Below the pieces are notes generated by a model, which was given only the letters and a program-made list of their open reading frames with translations, did no database searches and had not been told where the DNA came from. A stretch of 5,059 nucleotides of DNA from contig JANLQP010000206.1 in assembly GCA_031367895.1 (NCBI GenBank), forward strand, positions 1-5,059, in the 5' to 3' direction. The DNA is from Ga0077555 sp031367895. Lineage in GTDB: Bacteria; Pseudomonadota; Alphaproteobacteria; Rhizobiales; Hyphomicrobiaceae. How positions within the stretch are numbered: position 1 is the first letter of the stretch; every line of letters starts with the position of its first letter. Below are positions 1-5,059 of this stretch, in pieces. The position numbers were made by a program, and so were the translations under genes.

Positions 1-341
1 GGTGGTAAGGAGCGAGTGGTTTATGCACCATATCCGCGACTTGGGTTTCACCAAGCGTCACAGAACGGTCAAGCGCTTCCACCGGCTCATGAGATCTACG
101 ATGCAGTGCGAAGGTATGCCGATAGCATGGGGGCCGATGGACGGTATTTCGTGAGCCTGATGCAGAACGCTAGTCCCGCTGGAATGCATTATCCCGACGC
201 ATGGGATCTTTGCGGAGTAGGCATTACGACATGGGTGCAGCGAGGGTGTTAATAACCGGGTGTTCACCCCATGCGCCAAGCATGAGGAACTACGGTATGG
301 CTTTAGGAAGCCTCGCCCTTGACCACGCACTCCCCACCACC
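1..341. other. Gene-poor left edge, unassigned
   Basis: I find no recognisable gene here. Two plus-strand frames are open from the left edge. One runs to a TAA at 250-252, and the other stops at a TGA near 152-154 after an ATG at 23 preceded by AAGGAG (7-12). Neither product resembles a family I know. Third-position GC looks lower in the longer frame than in the genes to the right, which argues against that frame being native coding sequence. A short hairpin (GGCTT/AAGCC, 299-312) lies just downstream of the kinase stop but has no T-run, so it is not a convincing terminator. The stretch could hold the tail of a decayed or foreign gene that starts outside the window. Confidence 0.4.
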
Positions 342-1775
342 TCACTCCGGCAGCGGCACCCCCGTCCGCGCGAAAATCTCCGCCTGGCGCTTGGCGACGT
401 CGTCGATGTCGAAGCCTTCGATGGTCTCGTTGAAGAGACGGTAGAGGTTGAGCTTGGCGTCGAGATGCAGGAAAACGCCGCCGAGGCCGATCGCGGCGCG
501 GTCCATGAACACGAACTCGCGCGGCACCTTCACCGGCCCCTTTTCCATCAGTGCCTGATGCACCATGAAGGCCTCCTTGCGGCCGTATTCGCCGGGCGTC
601 GTGCCCTCGGCCATGCGCCGCTCGCGATCGTCGAGCAGCGGGCCGTAGATGAAGCGCGCCCAGATATTCAGGATCTCGATCAGCTCCTTCGAAAGCCCAT
701 GGAAACCCCAGGTCTCGTAGGCGTGTACGATCAGCGCGTCGTCGCCGCGCTCGAGGCCGCGGTAGAGATCGATCACGCCAGCCACGAACTTCGGCGCGAA
801 GGCGCGGATACAGCCGTAGTCCAGCAGATTGATGCCTTTTGCCTGGCCCTTCGGATGCCCACTAGGCATCCGGGCTGTGGATACGGCGGCGGCATCAAGA
901 TCATCGAATACATTGTAGTTCCCCAGATGCGGGTCGCCGTGGATGACGCCGTAGTGCGAGAACGGAAACCACCAGGCGCGGAACATGGCGCGCGCGATCA
1001 GATTGCGGTCTTCCTGCGGTGCGTCCTTGTAGGAGAGCAGCGGCCGCCCTTCCGCCCAGGTCATCGTCAGCAACCGCTTGGTCGACAGCTCCGGCAGCAC
1101 CTTGGGTACACGGATCAGCGCGTCGCCCTCCAGGATCGCCGCGTAGAGCGCCATGTGGCGGGCTTCCAGCTCATAATCCAGTTCCTCGCGCAGCCGCGCC
1201 GCGATCTCGGCCAGGATCTCGCCCGTGTCGATCGCCGCATCCATGCGGGCGTGGATCGCGAACACGATTCTCAGCTGGTTGACGTCGGCCTCGACCGCCG
1301 ACTGCATGTCGGGATACTGCAGCTTGACCGCCAGCGGCCGCCCGTCTGGTGCGACGGCACGGTGCACCTGACCGAGCGACGCGGACGCCGCGGCTTGCGG
1401 CTCGAAACTCTGGAAACGGCGCTGCCAGTCGGGGCCAAGCTCGGCCTGCATGCGACGGCGCACGAATGCCGGCCCCATCGGCGGCGCGGCGCTTTGCAGT
1501 TGCGAGAGTTCGGCGGCGTACTCGGGCGGCAGCGCCTCAGGGATCGTCGAAAGCAGCTGCGCCGCCTTCATGATCGGGCCTTTCAGGCCACCCAGTGCCT
1601 TGGCCAGCTCCGCCGCGTTCTTCTGCCGGTCGAGCTCGTAGCCGAACAGGCGGCTCCCCGCGACTCTGGCCGCCACCGCCCCGACATTGGCGCCGACGCG
1701 CACGTAACGGGCGGCGCGAGCGGCAAACCGGTTCTCTTCCTCGTCGGGCAAAGCGGGCTCCTCGGTCCTGGGCAA
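342..1775 (-). CDS. ABC1/AarF/UbiB-family atypical kinase
   Basis: This 477-residue protein belongs to the ABC1 (AarF/UbiB/ADCK) family of atypical kinases or ATPases, whose studied members support ubiquinone biosynthesis and lipid homeostasis. Visible motifs in order are: KAAQ at 70-73, in place of the family's usual KxGQ; the alanine-rich loop AAAS at 128-131; the ATP-binding lysine K151 in LAVK; ELD at 198-200 (the ExD motif); the catalytic HGDPHLGN at 279-286; and metal-binding DYG at 319-321, where many members have DFG. No C-terminal membrane helices are apparent, unlike E. coli UbiB, so I do not assign ubiB. The start is a TTG with GGGAG four bases upstream. It lies 93 bp downstream of the dioxygenase on the same strand, so co-transcription is possible. 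Residues 297-313 are encoded by a palindromic repeat element. The frame is intact. Family certain, substrate unknown. Confidence 0.92.
   Translation of the reverse strand: MPRTEEPALPDEEENRFAARAARYVRVGANVGAVAARVAGSRLFGYELDRQKNAAELAKALGGLKGPIMKAAQLLSTIPEALPPEYAAELSQLQSAAPPMGPAFVRRRMQAELGPDWQRRFQSFEPQAAASASLGQVHRAVAPDGRPLAVKLQYPDMQSAVEADVNQLRIVFAIHARMDAAIDTGEILAEIAARLREELDYELEARHMALYAAILEGDALIRVPKVLPELSTKRLLTMTWAEGRPLLSYKDAPQEDRNLIARAMFRAWWFPFSHYGVIHGDPHLGNYNVFDDLDAAAVSTARMPSGHPKGQAKGINLLDYGCIRAFAPKFVAGVIDLYRGLERGDDALIVHAYETWGFHGLSKELIEILNIWARFIYGPLLDDRERRMAEGTTPGEYGRKEAFMVHQALMEKGPVKVPREFVFMDRAAIGLGGVFLHLDAKLNLYRLFNETIEGFDIDDVAKRQAEIFARTGVPLPE
837..887 (-). repeat. In-frame palindromic repeat element inside the kinase gene
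   Basis: This 51-bp segment, read on the minus strand, starts GCCGTATCCAC and ends CCGAAGGGCCAGGCAAAA. It matches 4583-4634 on the plus strand at 46 of 52 aligned columns by hand count (five mismatches, one 1-base gap). It contains a perfect 8-bp inverted repeat (852-859 and 865-872, loop CACTA). An outer GCCC/GGGC pair is added across a GAA bulge. It is exactly 17 codons long and in phase, encoding AVSTARMPSGHPKGQAK (residues 297-313) between the catalytic loop and DYG of the kinase. The exact ends are uncertain by a few bases. Confidence 0.8.
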
Positions 1776-1805
1776 CGTGCTCCCGTATATCGGGGACCAA
1801 AGAGC

Positions 1806-1831
1806 CGGCGTCCAGTCGTGGCACGACGCCG
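1806..1831. repeat. Intercistronic hairpin
   Basis: A 7-bp perfect inverted repeat (CGGCGTC at 1806-1812, GACGCCG at 1825-1831) with a 12-base loop lies in the 93-bp gap between the dioxygenase stop and the kinase start. There is no T-run on either side, so it is not a typical intrinsic terminator. It could protect or process an intercistronic RNA, or be chance in GC-rich DNA. Confidence 0.3.
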
Positions 1832-1868
1832 CGTGTGCGCGATCGCAGGCGCAAGCGTCCGGCTCGTC

Positions 1869-2873
1869 CTACGTGCCGCGGCCAGACGCCTGATCCCACC
1901 ACGCGCAGGTGCCCGGTGCCAGCTGGTAATTGCCCTCGATCACATGCACCGGTTGCCTAAGGCCCGACTCGGCCGCCTCCATCCGCGCCTGGCGCCGCTT
2001 TGCCCGCATCTCGGGATCGGCGCCGACGAAGTCGTGGCCCCACAAGCTGCCACCCTTGGTCATCTCGTCCGGCACGTGATTGGGCACGTCCAGCAAGCGG
2101 CCGCCCCAGCCGTACTCGACGCCGAAATCGGAAGGCGTCTTGGTGTAGAACGACGTCATGTGATCGTTGGTGTGGCGGCCCATCGTGCTCAGCAGTTGAC
2201 CATCCAAGCTGTTGGCGATGTCGAAGCCCTGGCCGACGTCGTCGAGGTTGAACAGCTCGACCATGAAATGGTGGAAGCCTTTGCGGCCGGTCTCGAGCAG
2301 GGCAAGGCTGTGCTGGCGCGGGTTGACGTGGAAGAAGTGGGCACGGAACGGCTTCACCATCCAGTCGCTCGTGTGGAAGCCGAGCACATCGCGATAGAAC
2401 GGCACCAGCGCATCGATGTTTTCGACGTGCAGCACGGCGTGTCCCATGCCGAGCGGGCCGGTGCGGAAACCCGAGATCGAGCGGCCGGGCTTGAACGCTT
2501 CCGTGGTGCTCTCAGCGCCCCAGAATGCTTCGAGTTGATTGCCCAAGGGATCAGCGAACCGGATGAGATCGCGGACCTTGCGCTCCTCGGCGAGCGTCCG
2601 GTCGCCGCGTTGCACCGCGATGCCCTTCTGCTCGAGGTGGGCGGCCAGCGCATCGAGGCTTGCCCGATCGGCCATCTCCCAGCCGAGGTAGCCCAGACCG
2701 TTGCGGCCGGCATCCTCGATGATCACGCGCTGCTTGCGGTCGTCCATACGCAGCGCCATGCGCTTCGACGTGCGGTCGACCGCTTGCATGCCGAGGAAGT
2801 GGGTGCCGAAATTGGCCCAATCGTCGAGCCCTTGCGCCGCGACACCGATGTAACCGAGCGCCTGGATCTGCAT
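1869..2873 (-). CDS. Extradiol ring-cleavage dioxygenase (BphC-like, VOC superfamily)
   Basis: This 334-residue protein is a two-module vicinal-oxygen-chelate dioxygenase resembling 2,3-dihydroxybiphenyl 1,2-dioxygenase, which opens catechol rings next to the diol using Fe(II) or Mn(II). The N-terminal module spans about 1-120. The catalytic C-terminal module spans about 140-285 and holds the metal ligands H145 (GMGHAVLHV), H202 (FHHFMVEL) and E253 (FGVEYGWGG). Active-site neighbours H188, H234, D237 and Y243 fall in the conserved RQHSLALLE and GRHTNDHMTSFY stretches. The length suits type I extradiol enzymes. I chose the ATG at 2873 because GGGAGG sits six bases upstream; a longer frame to 2942 would add only a repetitive RFFA-rich tail. 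No other aromatic-degradation gene is visible, so the substrate (biphenyl-, naphthalene- or steroid-type catechol) is open. It probably acts in the cytoplasm. Confidence 0.88.
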   Translation of the reverse strand: MQIQALGYIGVAAQGLDDWANFGTHFLGMQAVDRTSKRMALRMDDRKQRVIIEDAGRNGLGYLGWEMADRASLDALAAHLEQKGIAVQRGDRTLAEERKVRDLIRFADPLGNQLEAFWGAESTTEAFKPGRSISGFRTGPLGMGHAVLHVENIDALVPFYRDVLGFHTSDWMVKPFRAHFFHVNPRQHSLALLETGRKGFHHFMVELFNLDDVGQGFDIANSLDGQLLSTMGRHTNDHMTSFYTKTPSDFGVEYGWGGRLLDVPNHVPDEMTKGGSLWGHDFVGADPEMRAKRRQARMEAAESGLRQPVHVIEGNYQLAPGTCAWWDQASGRGT

Positions 2874-2875
2874 GT

Positions 2876-2884
2876 AACCTCCCG
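2876..2884 (-). promoter_or_regulatory. Strong ribosome binding site of the dioxygenase
   Basis: On the minus strand GGGAGG is followed by TTACAT and then GCAG, placing the Shine-Dalgarno sequence at an ideal distance from the ATG at 2873. This fixes the start and excludes the upstream in-frame ATG at 2942. Confidence 0.75.
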
Positions 2885-2890
2885 ATAATC

Positions 2891-2932
2891 GTTGGGCGAA
2901 GAAGCGGGCGAAGAAGCGTTGGACGAAGAAGC
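2891..2932 (-). repeat. Three tandem GCTTCTTCG repeats in the dioxygenase leader
   Basis: On the minus strand three direct copies of GCTTCTTCGYCC occur back to back, as units of 15, 12 and 15 bp; the 15-bp units end in AAC. They lie just upstream of the dioxygenase ribosome binding site. They could be regulator-binding repeats, a leader element, or a slippage-derived microrepeat; the sequence does not decide. Confidence 0.6.
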
Positions 2933-2942
2933 GTCGGGCCAA

Positions 2943-3213
2943 GACTACAGCCGATCCTTTATCCGGAGCACGCGAATTCGGGGCATCGTTAGCCCAGTGG
3001 TAGTTGCGACCTCATTTCCCGAATTGTGGCAACATTAACCTCCGGTCGCCACCTATCGCAATGGGTGCCGTGCAGCCACGGCCCCGTTACACGAGGTTCC
3101 TGTTGCAAAAGCAGCAAACAGGCGTTTGTCCAACGCGGGATTGTTATCGACCGCTGCGGGCTTGCGGAGTATTCGCTTCCTCGACACCGACTATCGTCGA
3201 GCACAGGCACCCG
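2943..3213. other. Divergent intergenic region between dioxygenase and tgt
   Basis: This spacer should carry the promoters of the divergent dioxygenase and tgt genes, but I cannot point to a convincing -35/-10 pair in either direction. It contains an imperfect hairpin at 3099-3122 (CCTGTTGC against GCAAACAGG, one bulged A), about 90 bases before the tgt start. A segment near 2990-3008 resembles a tRNA D-arm but no tRNA follows. No gene is supported here. Confidence 0.4.
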
Positions 3214-4344
3214 ATGACCGATTTCACCTTCCGCCTTCTTGGCCAGGACGGCAACGCGCGCCGCGGCGAAATCGTGACGCCGCGTGGCCTCATCCGCACG
3301 CCGGCCTTCATGCCGGTCGGCACGGTCGGCACGGTCAAGGCGCTGTATCCCGAACAAGTCCGTGACGCCGGCGCCGATATCCTGCTTGGCAACACCTATC
3401 ATCTGATGCTGCGGCCGGGCGCTGAACGCGTGGCGCGCCTCGGTGGGCTGCACACGTTCATGCGATGGGAGAAGCCGATTTTGACCGACAGCGGCGGCTT
3501 CCAGGTGATGAGCCTATCGCAGATCCGCAAGATTACCGAAGAAGGCGCCGCCTTCCAGTCGCACATCGACGGCTCCAAGCATCTGCTCACACCGGAACGC
3601 TCGATCGAGATCCAGTGCCTGCTCGGCGCCGACATCCAGATGCAGCTCGACGAGTGCATCGAATATCCAGCCGATCACACGGAAGCGACACGCGCGATGG
3701 AATTGTCGCTGCGCTGGGCCGAGCGCTCGAAGGCGGCGTTCGAGCAACGTGCGACACCGGGACAGGCGCTGTTCGGCATCGTACAGGGCGGCACCTACCA
3801 GGACCTGCGGCAACGCTCCGCCGAAGCCCTCGTCGCCATGCACCTCGAGGGTTACGCTGTTGGAGGTTTGGCCGTCGGCGAAGGCCATGACGTCATGCTG
3901 GCGACGCTCGAGCGCACGCTGCCGCATCTGCCGCGGGGAAAGCCGCGCTATCTGATGGGCGTCGGCACACCGCAGGATCTGATCGAGGCGGTGCGGCGCG
4001 GCATCGATATGTTCGATTGTGTGATGCCGACCCGGAACGGACGGCATGGCCTCGCCTTCACTTGGGCCGGCAAGGTGAACCTGCGCAACGCGCGCCACGC
4101 CGAGGACGAGAGCTGCCTCGACGCGCACAGCCAATGCCCGGCGGCACGCGATTACTCCCGCGCCTACCTGCATCACCTCGTGCGCTCGGGCGAGTTGCTC
4201 GGCTCCATGCTGCTGTCCTGGAACAACACGGTTTTTTATCAGGAATTGATGGCCGCCATGCGCGCGGCAATCGCCGAGGGCCGATTCGAAACCTGGGCGA
4301 AGGCAACGTTGGCGCGGTTGGCCCCTGAGCCGAAGCCGGAGTGA
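3214..4344 (+). CDS. tgt: Queuine/preQ1 tRNA-guanine transglycosylase
   Basis: This 376-residue enzyme exchanges guanine at position 34 of GUN-anticodon tRNAs for the queuosine precursor preQ1 (or queuine). Diagnostic motifs are present: D92 in TDSGGFQVMS, D146 and C148 in QLDECIEYP, Q191-G193 in GIVQGG, GGLAVGE at 217-223, and the nucleophile D268 in GIDMFDCVMPTRNGRHG. Length matches bacterial Tgt (about 370-390). The frame is open back to an ATG at 3004, but those 70 residues have no Tgt character, so I use the ATG at 3214, where MTDFTFRLLG begins as family members do; its Shine-Dalgarno is weak. The zinc site is unusual: positions aligning with E. coli C302, C304, C307 and H333 are S306, C308, A311 and N337. 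No queA or other queuosine gene is adjacent. Identity is secure; zinc dependence is doubtful. Confidence 0.96.
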   Translation: MTDFTFRLLGQDGNARRGEIVTPRGLIRTPAFMPVGTVGTVKALYPEQVRDAGADILLGNTYHLMLRPGAERVARLGGLHTFMRWEKPILTDSGGFQVMSLSQIRKITEEGAAFQSHIDGSKHLLTPERSIEIQCLLGADIQMQLDECIEYPADHTEATRAMELSLRWAERSKAAFEQRATPGQALFGIVQGGTYQDLRQRSAEALVAMHLEGYAVGGLAVGEGHDVMLATLERTLPHLPRGKPRYLMGVGTPQDLIEAVRRGIDMFDCVMPTRNGRHGLAFTWAGKVNLRNARHAEDESCLDAHSQCPAARDYSRAYLHHLVRSGELLGSMLLSWNNTVFYQELMAAMRAAIAEGRFETWAKATLARLAPEPKPE

Positions 4345-4543
4345 GATGGGGCTATCGCGGGCAACGTTTGACCGACGGACGGACGTTTCTGCACTCTTCC
4401 GGTGAAACTCGTCGTTCGAGGTCGTTGCAACATGGGTCCGCGGGAGTCATGTCGAAGACGTGCTCCGCACTATGGCCCGAGGATGACAGACGCGATGTTT
4501 TTGCTACCAACGGGCGCCAACGCCGGCCCGGTCGCCAAGGCTG

Positions 4544-4582
4544 GCCGTATCCACGCGCCGGATGCGCCATTCGGCAACGCTC
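4544..4582 (+). repeat. Palindromic repeat, short or degenerate copy
   Basis: This 39-bp unit begins GCCGTATCCACG and lies directly before the full copy at 4583, with 30 of the first 35 positions identical to it. It lacks the right-hand CCGAAGGGCCAG tail, and its stem no longer pairs fully (CGGATGC against GCAACGC), so it looks truncated or decayed. Confidence 0.7.
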
Positions 4583-4634
4583 GCCGTATCCACGGCCCGG
4601 TTGCGCCAGTGGGCAACCGAAGGGCCAGACAAAA
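4583..4634 (+). repeat. Palindromic repeat, full copy next to tRNA-Val
   Basis: This 52-bp copy matches the element inside the kinase gene. It folds with an inner stem GGTTGC/GCAACC (4599-4604 with 4613-4618) and an outer stem GGCCC/GGGCC (4594-4598 with 4622-4626), separated by a GAA bulge. Compared with the kinase copy, an A-T stem pair has become T-A with both partners changed, as expected if the fold matters. It ends about five bases from the 3' end of the tRNA gene. Its orientation relative to the A-run does not make it a terminator for that tRNA. Confidence 0.8.
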
Positions 4635-4638
4635 AAAT

Positions 4639-4713
4639 TGGTGGGCGGTGAGAGGGTCGAACTCCCGACATCCTCGGTGTAAACGAGGCGCTCTACCACT
4701 GAGCTAACCGCCC
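4639..4713 (-). tRNA. tRNA-Val (anticodon UAC)
   Basis: A complete cloverleaf is visible: acceptor GGGCGGT/ACCGCCC, D-arm GCTC-AGTGGTA-GAGC, anticodon arm CCTCG-TTTACAC-CGAGG with anticodon TAC, variable loop ATGTC, and T-arm GGGAG-TTCGACC-CTCTC with one G-U pair. The body is 72 nt and is followed by discriminator A and an encoded CCA. UAC reads GUA and, by wobble, other valine codons. A run of seven T follows the CCA by two bases on the transcribed strand and may help end transcription. Confidence 0.97.
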
Positions 4714-4723
4714 GTCGGTTCAT

Positions 4724-4752
4724 GGTTTAGGGGGATGCGGGCCGAGTGTAAA
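4724..4752 (-). promoter_or_regulatory. Probable sigma-70-type promoter of tRNA-Val
   Basis: On the minus strand TTTACA (4747-4752) is separated by 17 bases from TAAACC (4724-4729). The -35 matches consensus at 5 of 6 positions and the -10 only at 3 of 6. The -10 ends 10 bases before the mature tRNA 5' end, which fits a very short leader. No other promoter for the tRNA is apparent. Confidence 0.45.
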
Positions 4753-4764
4753 GGATGTGTGGAT

Positions 4765-4867
4765 CGTAGGGTGCAATAGGCAAAGCCGTATTGCACCGAT
4801 GCGGCATCGATTGAGCGCCCGAGTGGTGCAATACGGCGCAAGTGCAGGCCGCCTATTGCACCCTACG
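4765..4867. repeat. Nested inverted repeat (REP/BIME-like)
   Basis: The 103-bp element has perfect 17-bp ends (CGTAGGGTGCAATAGGC at 4765-4781 and its complement at 4851-4867) and a perfect inner 13-bp pair (4785-4797 and 4825-4837). The nonamer GGTGCAATA occurs four times in alternating orientation (4770, 4789, 4825, 4854). Each half can also fold alone: 4770-4797 forms a 12-bp stem with an AAA loop and one bulge. This is the layout of paired REP hairpins (BIME). No target-site duplication or transposase is seen. Confidence 0.85.
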
Positions 4868-4880
4868 CGGGAACAAGAAA

Positions 4881-4904
4881 AAAGGCCGCCCGAAGGCGGC
4901 CTTT
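4881..4904 (-). terminator. Intrinsic terminator of the porin gene
   Basis: A perfect 10-bp stem (AAAGGCCGCC/GGCGGCCTTT) closes on a four-base loop. On the minus strand it is followed by a T-rich tract (TTTTTTCTTGTT), 27 bp downstream of the porin stop. On the plus strand the T-run is only three bases, so termination is mainly for the minus-strand gene. Confidence 0.9.
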
Positions 4905-4930
4905 CCAAGTGTCGTGGTAACCGGGATCGC

Positions 4931-5059
4931 TTAGAATTCGATCTTGGTGCCGAGGATGAACATCTTGAAGTCGTTGACGCCGTTGTTCAAGTTGGCGCTC
5001 GTTCCCGAGAAGCCCTGCGGCGTGTCCATCGAGTAGACTTTGTAGGTGGCGAACACCTG
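4931..5059 (-). CDS. Probable outer-membrane porin, C-terminal fragment
   Basis: Only the last 42 codons lie in the window; the gene continues beyond the right edge. The peptide ends NDFKMFILGTKIEF followed by TAA. Alternating hydrophobic residues and a terminal phenylalanine are the mark of the last beta-strand of outer-membrane barrels, which the BAM machinery recognises. The preceding strand (QVFATYKVYSMD) and polar loop (TPQGFSGTSANLNNGVN) suit a porin hairpin. A strong terminator follows. The family (general porin or another barrel) cannot be settled from this fragment. Confidence 0.7.
   Translation of the reverse strand, partial: QVFATYKVYSMDTPQGFSGTSANLNNGVNDFKMFILGTKIEF

Larger units (their letters stand above)
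4345..4638. other. Gene-free spacer between tgt and tRNA-Val
   Basis: No coding region is supported in this 294-bp spacer, and I see no clear terminator for tgt: no hairpin here is followed by a T-run. Its right third holds the palindromic repeat copies described separately. A weaker, degenerate resemblance to the repeat core (GGCCCGGTCGCCA) around 4524-4536 may be the remains of a third unit. Confidence 0.5.

Noticed and set aside
201..2888. An 895-codon open frame on the plus strand lying antisense to both the kinase and the dioxygenase
   Set aside because: It is a shadow of GC-rich codon use: it runs across two clear family proteins and their gap, and its product is H/R/Q/A-rich without any domain.
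2874..2942. A 23-residue N-terminal extension of the dioxygenase
   Set aside because: The ATG at 2873 has a strong, well-spaced GGGAGG, and the extension is a product of the leader repeats.
2988..3060. A tRNA-like start (TTAGCCCAGTGGTAG) resembling a D-arm
   Set aside because: No matching anticodon arm, T-arm or acceptor closure follows.
3004..3213. A 70-codon N-terminal extension of tgt from an ATG at 3004
   Set aside because: The residues have no similarity to Tgt, and the protein from 3214 already has normal length and the expected N-terminus.
4544..4634. The tandem repeats as a CRISPR array
   Set aside because: Only two units lie end to end with no unique spacers between them, and a third copy lies inside a gene.
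4594..4637. The hairpin plus A-run as a terminator for tgt or tRNA-Val
   Set aside because: On the plus strand the hairpin is followed by A, not T; on the minus strand the T-run comes before the hairpin rather than after it.
4402..4707. Plus- and minus-strand open frames across the tgt/tRNA-Val gap
   Set aside because: They run through the repeat copies and into the tRNA gene and show no family resemblance.

Overview
The window looks like chromosomal sequence from a GC-rich alphaproteobacterium. The support is the character of the tRNA-guanine transglycosylase, the ABC1-kinase type with a DYG motif, and the codon use; the genus cannot be named from sequence alone.

Layout from left to right. 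1-341: no convincing gene, with base use unlike the genes that follow. 342-1775 (minus): an intact ABC1/AarF/UbiB-family atypical kinase. 1776-1868: a short gap with one hairpin. 1869-2873 (minus): a two-module extradiol ring-cleavage dioxygenase with all metal ligands, a strong ribosome binding site, and a leader carrying three direct repeats. 2874-3213: a divergent intergenic region. 3214-4344 (plus): tgt, queuosine tRNA-guanine transglycosylase, in which three of the four zinc-ligand positions are substituted. 4345-4638: a gene-free gap holding a tandem palindromic repeat. 4639-4713 (minus): tRNA-Val(UAC) with an encoded CCA and a plausible promoter. 4765-4867: a nested inverted repeat of REP/BIME type. 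4881-4904: a strong terminator. 4931-5059 (minus): the C-terminal end of a probable outer-membrane porin that continues off the right edge.

The main observation is a roughly 51-bp palindromic repeat sitting in frame inside the kinase gene (837-887). There it encodes 17 residues between the catalytic HGDPHLGN loop and the metal-binding DYG. The same element, about 88% identical by hand alignment, lies in the tgt/tRNA-Val gap at 4583-4634, next to a shorter 39-bp copy. A stem base pair has changed on both sides between the two full copies. This resembles the protein-coding palindromic elements known from Rickettsia (RPE), here apparently in a different, GC-rich lineage.

The genes do not form one pathway. 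The kinase and dioxygenase are co-oriented and may be co-transcribed; tgt, the tRNA and the porin are separate units.
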